Source of the DNA: Plectrocnemia conspersa
Lineage: Eukaryota > Arthropoda > Insecta > Trichoptera > Polycentropodidae
NCBI GenBank assembly: GCA_009617715.1
Contig: VTFK01000063.1
Coordinates: 1 to 64,000, forward strand
Reading direction: 5' to 3'
DNA: 64,000 nucleotides
Shown: positions 33,712-44,940 of the stretch, one piece after another
Position numbering within the stretch: the stretch's first letter is position 1
How the letters are laid out: the number at the start of each line of letters is the position of its first letter
Made by a program: the position numbers and the translations under genes
Notes under the pieces: generated by a model
Databases searched by the model: none
The model's input: only the letters and a program-made list of their open reading frames with translations
Told to the model about the DNA's origin: nothing

Positions 33712-33859
33712 CTGTAAAATAAACCCAAAAAAAATACATTTGTTGATAGAAATATTCGGCACAAACCCTCATATTAAGGTTAAGTACGGTCCAACTTTTT
33801 TGTACCAAGTAATAGAAGCTGCTAATTGACATCCACAAAAAATCTCCGATATTAAGCAA

Positions 33860-34394
33860 ATCTGCATCTTACATAACAATTATGGGTAGTCCCAAATTAC
33901 AATTCCAAAAACTAATTAATAATTACTTTTAATAAAATCTTTACTCAACTTAGGCACTGAACTAAACTAAAATCAGTAATTTACGAAATGAAAAAACCAG
34001 CGTAATGTTTTATAATAATTATTTATTGTAAATATTTAGTTATAACGTGATAAACGTTAGCCCATACGAAGTAAATACAATTGTCAATAAATAAATTCGC
34101 ATAGCAACAATGAATTCATTTTTTTATTATTAAATTGTATCATATTAATATTTTACACGTGTTGCTTATTAATACACGTGTATCGATTAAATATTAAGGT
34201 CATGAACTAGTCGTCAAAATATACAGTTGTATTATTTTTGTAGAGCTCGTCTAAGATCTTTGCTGATTCTGCTCATAATCTGCGCCCATTGGAGTCTCGC
34301 TGCAAAAATGGTGACTCCGACGTGATCACTATAATATATCTTACAATATATATTTTTTTGATACGTCATGATGAGCACCATTACACTTTTTTTT
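33860..34394. other. AT-rich non-coding stretch
   Basis: Nothing recognised apart from a slightly G/C-richer patch at 34240-34330. Confidence 0.35.
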
Positions 34395-34525
34395 TTCAGC
34401 TCCTCATAGCTATCGAGCAAGCTTCATACAAATTTAGATAGCATGTGAGAGGAGCGTTCATAAGCACTAAAGCTTTATCCGCAACAGGCAAGAGATAAGG
34501 GACGCGATCATAGCTCTCTAGGGTT
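34395..34525 (+). repeat. Dispersed repeat family E, copy 3
   Basis: Shares CTCATAGCTATC, GAGAGGAGCGTTCATAAGC and GGGACGCGATCATAGCTCTCTAG with the copy at 31963-32130. Confidence 0.55.
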
Positions 34526-34659
34526 ATTACCGACTTATATAATATGTCACTATGCACAAAATAGTTATTTTATTTTAATTATTCATTACGATATTTTTCT
34601 GTGAGATAATGAAATTTAAGAAAAACATATCAAAATTAAAATTATATAACACGACAGAT

Positions 34660-34732
34660 ATTTTCATATGGGATTTGAACGCAAGTTTTTCAGGTATTAG
34701 TCATTGACTAATACCAATAGTCTATAAAAATA
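34660..34732 (-). pseudogene. tRNA-like relic (SINE-type)
   Basis: Read on the minus strand, GTATTAGTCAATGACTAATACC is followed by GCGTTCAAATCCC, the T-arm/B-box pattern of a pol III promoter. A second copy at 52560-52625 is closer to consensus. No clean cloverleaf can be drawn, so it is a tRNA-derived SINE head or decayed tRNA gene. Confidence 0.5.
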
Positions 34733-34734
34733 AA

Positions 34735-35640
34735 AATCTACAGTTCCAAATATATATTTATAATAGTCTTAAAAAAATACTTACAATATTAAAAATAAAT
34801 TTCTGGGAAGTAAAATTATTTTAAACCACTCAATCAGCTATTTATTGTGTATACCACATTTGCGCTAATCTTAATAAAAAAAATACAGGCCTTAAAATGT
34901 TAGATAATTTGATGTGGTTTGCTTTTTTAATTTTACAAATATGAGATTCCTCACTATCTTTTACACTTACTAAGCTTATACCCAAGAAATGTAGAGGAAT
35001 AAGCGTATTAACTGTATTATCATTGTACTGCTGTTTCTCTTTAATATTTAAATATTATATACTAGTGATATGCAAAAATTACATACACATTAGTATACAT
35101 ATATGTCAGTAACATACACATTATATAATTTAATCTCTTTAATTGGGAATAGAAGACTTGGTTAATTGATGAATCTGACATAATCAATATAAATTTAGCG
35201 TTTATGTTTTATTTTTATTATATTATAATAATAATTAATATCTTAAAACATAAACATAGGTTTTATTTTATATTATGTATTTTATTTAAACAAATTCTTA
35301 TAAATTAATTTATCAAGATCTTAAAAGAGGGTTTACAAAAGCTTTTTTCCTCGTCGGGAAAAGTGCTTTTCCATTAATGGGAATTACGTTTAAAAATATA
35401 TTATTATTTTTTTAATAAGTATGGATTAAATATTTTAATTTCCATAGATTTCTATAACCCTATAAACACATTTTTATATAAGTATATTAGCTGTTAAGTA
35501 CACTCTCTGATTATAACTAGTGACAAAAAATATTCGGCAATTGGTTGTCAACTAGTAGGATTATCAATCTTGGTTTGTGTCGTGATTTAGGCTTAAATGT
35601 ATTTACCCATGAATTTATGGACTTACATATACACATGAAT
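34735..35640. other. AT-rich non-coding stretch
   Basis: No gene recognised. Confidence 0.45.
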
Positions 35641-36300
35641 TGCTATTTCTAAAGCGTCTTTTCCACAATAGATTGAGGAATGGTAAGAGTTTAGACAGCG
35701 CACGCGCCTCCGGAAGACCGCAACTCTGCCCATGGCCGATCCGCCGACAAAGTCTTAATTAATCGGGACGCCACTGTACAAATAAACACAACGGAATACT
35801 TTTCGCCCCCCGGTTGATTTAATTCGTCTCGCTTTCGATTAATTGGCCCGCATCGCAGTCAATTAACCGTCGTATCCGATGTGTTGTTCCATTAGTGGGG
35901 GCCAAGTTTGCGATTTATCGCGCCCAGGAGTGCCCTCTCTGTTAAGTCCAGGGCCGGTTGGCGACTGGGGGGCGTCGGCCCAGGCCACGGGTCACCGGCC
36001 ACCGACAAAAGATGTACTCGCTCCTTCTTTTATTTTTATTTTTATTTTCCGGAGATGTCTTCGTTCTCGCGTGAAACTCCCCGTCCGGCGTCAATTTTAC
36101 ATATGGGCGTAAATCATCCAAAGGGCCTTGCGATCGAAATCAGAAGGAAAAAAAGAAAATAAAAAAACAACAAAAAGCGGTTAGCATGTCGGATAACCGG
36201 CACTAGACTTTCCGCGTGATCGTAAATCACTGATAAATTATATTTTCGGGTTAAATCGAACGGCAATCTTGGATCATTTATATTGCGGGTACTTTAGAAA
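35641..36300. promoter_or_regulatory. GC-rich island with homeodomain-type sites
   Basis: This is the most G/C-rich part of the window outside transposons. It holds CTTAATTAATCGGG, TCGATTAATTGGCC and GTCAATTAACCG within about 150 bases (35750-35870), all homeodomain or paired-type cores. A CpG-containing block follows (35890-36020). Open frames of about 80 codons in two frames have no family resemblance. I read it as a candidate enhancer or CpG-type promoter; an unrecognised exon cannot be excluded. Confidence 0.35.
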
Positions 36301-37640
36301 GCTTCCTGTGGAGTCCAGTAAAAATATTAATATGAAAAGTGTTTTCTAGACTTTTGAGTACCTCACTTAAAAAAATATAAAGTCTACAAAATCATAATGT
36401 ATTTATATTAATTTTTAGCTGCATAAAATTTGACTCCTTATACAATTTAGTGAAATAAAAAAAATTACTACAAGCAAATCTTGCAATAAAGTCGTTTTAT
36501 AGCTCTGGAATGTTACAGGTATATCGAACCTAAGACACTTCCTTGTGTAACTGCAGATTTGATTTTTTTGCTCAGAGTAGATATCTTCTCGTTTTACTCT
36601 AAAAGCTGGAATAACTTGGTTTAATTAAGTGTTTCATAATAGGAGCACAAATTTTAAACCAATTTTGACTTGATAAACGAGCAATGTCTTGCAATACAAT
36701 CAGTATATATTAAGTAACTTTCTCCTCTACTGAACCCTAAAAACTACTTAGTCAAAGAACCATTAATCATGCTTGAAGAAAACTGTGGCCTAAATGTGTT
36801 TACGAGTTTGCTTATAAATGTTAATAAAAATTGTCTTAAAGAACACATAAAATTGAAAGTAAATGGGACGAGAAAAATAAATGAAAGTAAAGAATGCTGT
36901 GTGTTCAGCTAAGATATGCACCGAACCTTGTATTTGTTCAAGTAAGGTCCACCATTTTAATGCAAATGCTTTAGAACTGTAATCAATTAATTATTTATTT
37001 TTGTTCCTTATAAAATCCAATTAGCGCAAATAAATATTTTTTTAAGACAATTTCAGTGTTTTTAATATATATAATGCCCTTTACCAATTTCCGATTCTTT
37101 AATATTTTTGACTAATAATACATACATATTTTATGCATTTTATTTTTTTATAAGAAGATATTAAAATTGTATGGAATACGAGTCCAAAGGACACTTTATA
37201 TGTTAGCGCATTTGATAACATATTGCACCGAATATTGCAATATATTTGGTACCGATCGTATCCATTGTTTAGGTCCTTTTTGCAAGTTCTTTTTAACCCG
37301 TTTAATGGATGTCTGTTCTGTTTTTCAAGTGTTTAATATAAAAAACATGTTCATAGAAAGTTACAAATATATATGTTGACAAAAAGTTATTACAAGAATC
37401 AGAATAAATCATTTTTAAAAATCATATAAAATTTAATTACTAATATTTGATAATTTGTCTGAAGTATTAGTATATAACACGCCTATAACAGCAGTATAAA
37501 TAAAACACCGTTAATTTTAAACATGCCTACCTTTTATTTTCCCAATAATTTGGACCTATAAACTATAAGAGCAAAATATTTCAATATTAATAACCACTAA
37601 AGCAATTCTCTAACTGTTGTTACGTTTGTGGTTCTGAGAT
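36301..37640. other. AT-rich non-coding stretch
   Basis: No gene recognised. Confidence 0.45.
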
Positions 37641-37980
37641 ATAATTATATTTATGCCGCTAAGCTATTTAGGTTCTCTATGACCCGCGAATATAAAACCT
37701 ATAAATCTGCAACCGGAGCCTAGTAACCGTTGACTGGTTTTAAAATTTATGATGGCCCCTGGAATCGAGTAGGAGGATATCTCTCTATCTCTCTTAACGT
37801 TTGAATTTGCGCTTGTTTTAAGACCTCGGTCGCCAATTTAAAGTTGCCGCCCGATTTAACCCTAATATTATTTTTCAATGATTTACGACCGTGACCCGGT
37901 TATCCTACTAACTGGAATGCTAACCGGTTTTCTTTTTGATGTGCAATCACGTAAATGCACGAGATGTTTGATTCTTCCAT
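37641..37980. other. GC-richer non-coding island
   Basis: Mixed composition, no coding. Contains AACCGGTT near 37922, a Grainyhead-type site, and CCGGTTATCC. Candidate regulatory DNA on composition and motif only. Confidence 0.3.
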
Positions 37981-38780
37981 TATTATAAATATATTTATTA
38001 TCTTTAACGTTAACGTGACTACTATGACAAAACATATGTGTGTTCTATCACAGTTAAAGTATATAACTTAGTGCTTAGAATAATTTTTCAAGGAAAAATA
38101 AAAAATAGCAATGTTTTAGAATTATATATTATATTAAAAAGAGTTATGATGAAATTTAGTTACATGTTAAAAATATGACATCATTGCAATCAAGAAAAAT
38201 CAGATTTGTTTACAATTTTAAAAGGGTTATATATAAGTAATTATGAAATTGGAATGATGTCGGTATTTTTCGTCAAAAAATTAAATTGTGCCTTGTTAGA
38301 AGCATAAGTCGCCAAATTTTATGGGTATTCTAAACTGAAAAATCATGATATGATTAATACGAGTATTAATTTTAAATACATGTTACTGGTAAATTCATAT
38401 TCATTATTTATATTTTCAAATAATAATAATGTAAAATTAATCGTTGGTTATTAATTATAAATTAAACTTAAAAACCTTTTAGAATTTATTGTTAAGAAAA
38501 AGACCAATGGTTTAGGTGCAAATAAATGTATATCTAACTAAAAATTTGGAACCATTGTAATGTGTTATACAGCCTCTATAACAATATTTATTTTGCAGTT
38601 TTTATTGTAGTCTCTAAAACACCAGATTAGTGGGTTAATGTGTTACTATTGTATGAAAATGACAATGTTTTTTTATTGTTTATATGGGTAGGCCATTATT
38701 AGACGGGACGTTTTTCTGTGCCTGATTTTTAAGGGTAGCGAATTCAGTCTTACTGCTCCTTTCTTTTTTTATTTTAAAAG
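37981..38780. other. AT-rich non-coding stretch
   Basis: No gene recognised. Confidence 0.4.
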
Positions 38781-38781
38781 T

Positions 38782-39915
38782 ATATGAATATTCGAATAAT
38801 TGATCAAATATTCGCCAAAATGAAAATTTGTATAGTTGAGTAACACAAGTATGCATTTTTCTTTCAATATACCCGAGTAACTAGTGTCAAAAATATGGAA
38901 AATTTTGGGAATTGAAACAGTCGTTTTGCCAGAATTCAATATGACTTCGTAGAATTAACCATTAGCGAAAGTGCACATTCGGTAAAACCAACGATGGGAA
39001 TGGTTCATTTTTTATCATTATGGATCTTAAACGCGTGCATCATATTTTCTTAAATTTTGTTACTGTCATGTCAAGTGCATGAAATTTTCTATTTATTCAT
39101 TTGAGATGCAGGGACATAACTTATGGGATAGGGGTGAAAATACCTATCCTTATTTTTTTATCATGTCATTTGTAAAAGTGGGGCAAGTCCATTTTGTTAT
39201 AATTTTCACTAGAAATCATCTTAAATTTATGTTTTTAGTCAAATCACAATCATATCTATAAATAACAGTTTAAATTTTTTACTAGTAATTTATTTTAGTC
39301 AATGATAATAATTTTTTGTTGATTTTGAAAGTGAGGCAAGTCCACTTAAAATAAAATAATTTTAATTAAAATTAAAAAGCGTGCTATTTTAGTTACTTTC
39401 CATAGTAACGGAGGAGCTAAAAATCATTGTGAAACTAAAATTTTAAAAAGGGTGGAAAATATATACAAAATATATTAATATGGATTTTTTATAATTATTA
39501 TAACTCTGTAGTAACATCGATAAGTAAAAAATATTATAAAATAATACTTGTGAGTAATGGATAATTATATATAATTTTTCAAACTGGCTAAGTTTAATCC
39601 ACTCTGGAATAATCTGAAATGATTTCTATGGTCAAAAAGTATGTAAAATAATAAATAAATTAATTAATTTTCAACTGATATTAATTCTGATAAAAAGTAT
39701 TTGAGAATAAATTAAGCATTTATCTTTTGATGCCATCACTGATCAGTAAGTCACATAATTTATAATTTCAAAAAAACGATTATGAAAGAAAGAAGGGAAT
39801 TAATTGATTTTTTGCTCTAATTCTTTAAATAAATTAACATACGAATATATTCAAATATTCATATATTTTTATTCAATATTCCAATAGTTAAAAAATACGA
39901 ATAATCGAGAAATTA
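38782..39915. mobile_element. Non-autonomous hAT-like element, diverged copy B
   Basis: Aligns with 4544-5844 at three separated places in the same order. The first is an ATTCGAATAATTGATC start followed by AATATACCCGAGTAACTAGT (compare AATATACTTGAGTGACTAGT). The second is a TTGATGCCATCACTGATCAGTAA middle (compare TTGACGCCTTTACTAATCAGTAA). The third is a TATTCAATATTCC..TACGAATAATCGAGAA end. The 5' terminal repeat is eroded and no TSD is visible. It abuts a LINE fragment at about 39928. Confidence 0.75.
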
Positions 39916-39927
39916 TTTCTAAAAATA

Positions 39928-40500
39928 TTTGGAGATTCTCCCTACACGTAAATGTGGTCTGCAATAAAACTTCACTTTAAAACTTTATGACACTTTAATT
40001 CGCAGCATTTTTGAATCATAAACAGAATTCATGAAAAATTAAATTCATTCTTTCACTCAAAAAAAAAGTTTGGAGAAGCTTCTTGAGATACCTTTAAAAA
40101 TGATATTTGCTTACTTTCCGTTCTTTCTTTTAGTAGAGTTGAGATATGATTCACTGAGTTCTCCCCAAAATGTATGTCGCCAAGCATTTCTTTAAACTAC
40201 TAAAGGGTACTGTAGACAATCAAACTATTCTCGATGAGTCTTCGAGAATCACGATCGTGTCCTCTTTTGCTGTCCATAAGAACCAGGGCGTATGCACTCG
40301 CTGACTCGCCTATAGTTGTCGCCATCCGGCTCCTTAATACGTTATTATTTCACATTGCTATATTTAATGTCAGCTACGAGGAGGTGGTCTGGTTCATACC
40401 ATTTAATTTTATTATTTTATTACTTCCTATGTATTATTTTCTCATCCCATTTTTTTGCATCGTAATAATACTAAATATTGTCTTTAGATTAAAATGACAC
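39928..40500 (+). pseudogene. LINE reverse transcriptase C-terminal fragment, copy 1
   Basis: Decayed reading frames on the plus strand give WRFSLHVNVVCN (about 39930), then SLEKLLEIPLKMI.., and after a frame change SIRTRAYALADSPIVVAIRL (about 40260-40330) followed by LLN. The last is the conserved C-terminal 'R-TR....SP...A.RLLN' segment of Jockey/CR1-type LINE proteins. A second copy at 44180-44940 has the same order of pieces, which supports the reading. Several stops and frameshifts make it dead. Confidence 0.7.
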
Positions 40501-41024
40501 ATTAAGATAACCTGTTGGGGTACAATGGTCTTAATTATATATAAAAATAAATTACGAGGTTTTTTAAAAATATTTTTTATATATTATTTCTAAAGCGTAA
40601 TTGTGAAATACTTATTATTTTATTTCAAAATATATTAAATTACAGATGTTACTCCACACCGAGCAAGCATATGATAAAAAAGATCTGATTTTTTGTTTGC
40701 ATAAGTGGCAAAATGGCAGCAAACATTTTAAAGCAATGTTTCAAAATGTGTTAAATTTTCAGTTCAAAAAAGTTCAAGTGTAATTCAACATATGATTCGC
40801 ATTTTCCGTAACTGTTCTGTTCACTTTTAAGAGGCGGTGGCAAATTTTGTCAACGGTTCGTAAATATCTATTACTCTGTTTTCTTTTGGTTGATTTTTTA
40901 AAGAGTTCTGTAATTTATTCGCAATATTTTTGTACCATAAGCACTCGTTAAAATAACTTTATTTGCAACATTTATAGATAAACGCGTATTTATAATTTTA
41001 AAATATTGTTTATATACAATACTA

Positions 41025-41245
41025 AGAGAAATGGTCCGAGTAAACTTCCTTGAGGAACTCCAGCGGGAATTTCAGGCAATGTCAAGTGTACATTATCTAG
41101 TAGATAAGTTTCTACTTCTTATGTATAAGCTTATTTAGTATCAGTATTTTTGTATTTTTATAGATTATATTCAGATATTATCGCGTCATGCTATACTCTG
41201 TCAAAAGCTTTCTCTAAATTGAACATTTAAAGACCCGTTTTTTTC
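41025..41245 (-). pseudogene. LINE reverse transcriptase palm fragment, minus strand
   Basis: On the minus strand, LEKAFDRV (about 41225) is followed after about 165 bases, with stops, by IPAGVPQGSLLGPFLLVLYI (about 41070-41020). These are the 'KAFD-V' and 'GVPQGS-LGP' motifs of non-LTR RT in the right order and spacing. The expected ADD motif further downstream is not recognisable. Confidence 0.8.
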
Positions 41246-41589
41246 ATATTAAAATTAATCCGTCAATTTAACAATTTAGTTAATTTTTTATCGAGTGGTT
41301 TTTGTGTTATATTATTTTTTTATTAATTTGATTTCTTAAAGGTTCTTTAAAATGCAAAATAAATATTTCTTATTATTAATTTAATAGCTCAGATCATCAA
41401 GTTTTGGACATCGACAAAACAATAATGAAGCTCGACATACTATTTAAAAAATATTAATAACAACATTAAAAATACATTATAATAATTCCATGCAATTTTC
41501 TATATTATTATATATTTTAGAATAAAATTTATGTAATTTTAAACAAAAAAATATTATTAATTGTTTTTTAAATACTGTGCAGAGGTATT

Positions 41590-42070
41590 CAATGCGAATT
41601 GACTTTCTTTCATGACTTAAGAGTAACGTTCGAGCAGGTATGGAGATTTTTATGTTCGCTAAAATTTGCGATTAGGCGTTGAGTATACTCGACTTCGTTA
41701 TGCGGAGCGCGTGTCACTTTAATAACTCATTGGCGACTCGCGATTTGTGCGATACGCTTGTTTATAGCATTTTAAAATATGGCTCTATTGTCTGAAATCT
41801 TTAAAAATAACTATTAGAAAATTTCTGAGATATTTTTACAAAAGCGATTTCAGTTCCTATACGTATTTTAATCCTAGTTACTTTTTGCTAGAAGCGTTGG
41901 AATACAATTCATTCCATTATTTGTGTAGCGTCTACTCAATAAAGCACTTCTTAAAATCGTTAAGGGGCGGTGTTGACAATCCGTCACTGCTAGAGAGTCG
42001 CAATCACGTTCCTTATTCTTATCCGTTGTTGTTAGGACGTCAGCGCACGAGAACTTTTTTTATTAAACAA
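41590..42070 (+). pseudogene. LINE reverse transcriptase C-terminal fragment, copy 3
   Basis: On the plus strand the frame near 41660-41790 gives ALSILDFVMRS and then YSILKYGSIV, the usual 'L.Y.S.vW' block after the RT palm. The frame from about 41820-42060 gives FLRYFYKSDFSSYTYFNPSY and then FLKSLRGGVDNPSLLESR and LLLGRQRTRTFF. The last two parallel the VDN..LL and TRTYA pieces of copy 1. Interrupted by stops; same family as the copies at 39928 and 44180, opposite strand to the palm fragment at 41025. Confidence 0.65.
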
Positions 42071-42890
42071 TTGTTAATTTATTTTTTTTTTATTTTTCAT
42101 GCCCTTTTTCTCTTATATTAAAAATATTTTAATTTAATTAATAAAATAAAATTAGTACTATAGTTAACTAACAAGTTAATTAAATACGCAGGATAGTAAA
42201 AACACCTATACCTAATATTTTTTTATCAAATGATTTTCTTGAACGATTTTTAAAAAGGGACTACTCGCTAATCTTACGATGAAATTTTTCCTAAGGATTT
42301 GGTTTAAACTTAATACTTTATTTGTGCCCTTCAGACTTTTTATCGAAAAGTTACTGAACGAATATCTAACAGTTTAAGCAAAAAACCTAGACTAAAATAT
42401 CAATATAATATATAAAATCAGGAACCATGACAAACGTAAGACTTCTCCCATTTTTCCTAAATACGACCACATTTAGATACTTCCACCAAAAGTATCCTTT
42501 CTACCTGATTATATAATATTATCAGTTTCGCTCTTTACCCTTTACTCATATTGCGGCTATATGACATTCATTAAATGCCTATGTAATATTCCAAGTACAG
42601 TAATATTATGCAAATTTAATAACGGCAAATGAAAACACAAAACGCGTAATTGAACAGAGGGCTTTCTCCGAATTTAACAATACAAAAATACCTATTTTTA
42701 ATAAATCTGAATACCAGTAAAAAATGGGTATTATAAATATTTTATTTTAATATATAATATATGTATATGTGAAAAATAATGCAACATGTTTAAGATTGCA
42801 ACTAAATTTCTTACTCATTACATTCACATTTTACATTTTTAATCCAAAGGAAATGCATTCAACGTCTATATAAGATAGATTCTGTATTAA
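42071..42890. other. AT-rich non-coding stretch
   Basis: No gene recognised. Confidence 0.4.
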
Positions 42891-43200
42891 AGATGCGTGT
42901 ATGACATTTCACTGTAAAGGCACAAAGGCAACACAGAATTTGCCTACGGGTTGCGGAGGTAACTTTGCGTCAACTTTTCTTCTTTCAAACCTGTTTAAAA
43001 GGGTAATATTATCCATTAGGGCGTTTCTATCTCTTGTATTAATGCAGAAGCTCCTTTCAAAGGCACAAAAGGTCCGTTATCCTATTTGGCGGATTAAACG
43101 CCCGACATCCGTTATGAAATTTGTTTGGAAACATTCCTCTTCCTTGTGTGCTATTATGTATATAACGCGCATTAAGGATCTAGAGAAGTTTTTATTTTAA
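42891..43200. other. GC-richer island with a 99-codon open frame
   Basis: An ATG at 42901 opens 99 codons on the plus strand (starting MTFHCKGTKATQNLPTGCGG). The protein has no recognised domain, and the openness may simply reflect higher G+C. The DNA contains CAAAGGCACAAA twice, about 160 bases apart. A small exon or conserved non-coding element is possible. Confidence 0.25.
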
Positions 43201-44179
43201 CTAATAGATAAATACACCAGCATCCACTATGAAAATAATAGTTTTACATATGGTCAATAACCTTAAACAACCCTAGGATATTTAAGTAATGCGAAACTCA
43301 CTTTAAACAATGATAAAGTTCTCTTCGTGTAATTGTATTACCTGCATATGCATTCAGACATCTATTTCACTTATTATACATATGTGATATACATATATCA
43401 AAATTAAATCATACTAGCGCTGATGCTAATTGAAAATCGAATGTTCGTTCAACCGACTGAGGTCATAAAGGGCAAGGTAATAAATTTGGAAGTGCGAATA
43501 AAAAACACCTCCGAAAAAATACGTCGAATTGAAAATCAAATTTTCATCATTTTCTTTATGAAAGGAACATTCTGCTACGCTCGCCGTTTATATCATAAAA
43601 AATATATGTATTACTATATTTTACCAGGTAAAATATTGATTTCGACTATTTCTAAGCTATGTATATGAATTTTATTTATATTAATAATAATAAAAACTGT
43701 GCTTGGTAATTTTATTAATCCGCTAATACGTATTTTTATGTAAATGTGAATAATATTTATAGTTAAATTTCTAGATAAGTTTTTTATACTATATATATAT
43801 TTTACTTCAAGCTAATTTACTCATACGAAAAAATATATAAGAAAGCCACGATCTTATAACATCTTTTGTAAAGTTGTCTGGATTGTTAAGTGGTCTGAGT
43901 GTGTTATTCACTAAGTTCTTGACCTTTTTGACATGTATTGTACGTAGATTTTAATTATATATAAATATATATCGTATAGTTATTCAAGGACAGTTAAATT
44001 AATTTTCTCAGCTATTTTTTAAAAATAAATAATATAAAAAATGTAGTTTATTGACCAAATATTAGCCTCTGTATATAATCCATCTATTCGATTATGAATC
44101 AATGAATCAATGATACGTGAGAAAAATAGTGTTGTATTGTATGAAAATATAATATTTGTAATATACATACTTCATGATT
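43201..44179. other. AT-rich non-coding stretch
   Basis: A mixed-composition patch at 43410-43590 has no coding resemblance. The rest is simple A/T DNA. Confidence 0.35.
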
Positions 44180-44940
44180 TTTTCAAAGATCCAATCTGGA
44201 CCCTTTGCTCTTTATGTTATTTATTAATAAAAAATACGTTAATTACAATTTTTTTCTGTATGCAGATTATTTTTAAAAAATAGATGCGTTTGATCTATTG
44301 AGTGATTTAAATGCTCTATGGAGTCTTAGATTATTTCTTTAATCTCGGAGGGAATATTATATTTAATAAGATAAACTTCCACAAAGATCTCGGAATCACT
44401 TTTAAGAGCAAGTGGGGATTCTCTCTACTCGTAAACAGCGCCTGCGATCAATCTTCTAACATGCTTGACTATATTATGAGGAACGTTTTATTTTAACGGT
44501 TCATCAATTATTTGTGTCCTATCGAAATCTATAATTTAAAATCCCTGAGTAGGAAAATACTCCCTCTCAATCTAAAAAGTTTGGAAAAGATTCTTGAAAT
44601 ACCTTTGTAAAAGGATATTTGGTCATTATCCGTTCTTAAGTATATATCGAAGTATATCGCTTAGCATTTTTCTAACTACTAAAGGGAGCTGTTTGATATC
44701 AAAATAAAATCAAAGAATTCCTCTGCTAATGTCCGTTAGCATCAGTGTGTCCACTCTAGCCGACTCGCCTATATCTGTCGCCATCCGACTCCTTAATATA
44801 CTGGTTTTTGCATATTATTCTATGTATATATATATCAGCTACGAGAAACTGATTGATTTTGCATCATTTAATTTTAATATTTACGATTATTTTTCTCTTT
44901 TTTTAATTTAATTTTTTTTTGTATTGTAATAATACAACAC
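44180..44940 (+). pseudogene. LINE reverse transcriptase fragment, copy 2 (longest)
   Basis: On the plus strand the pieces run in the correct order for a Jockey/CR1-type LINE. QRSNLDPLLFMLFIN (about 44190-44235) is the worn PQGSNLGPLLF motif. FLYADYF (about 44255-44275) is a decayed YADD catalytic motif. LLSDLNALWS follows, then KINFHKDLGITFKSKWGFSL (44370-44430) with SSNMLDYIMRNVLF. Near 44770-44800 comes ADSPISVAIRLLN at the C-terminus. Stops and frame changes are frequent. It is the best evidence for this LINE family in the window and explains the shorter copies at 39928 and 41590. Confidence 0.82.
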
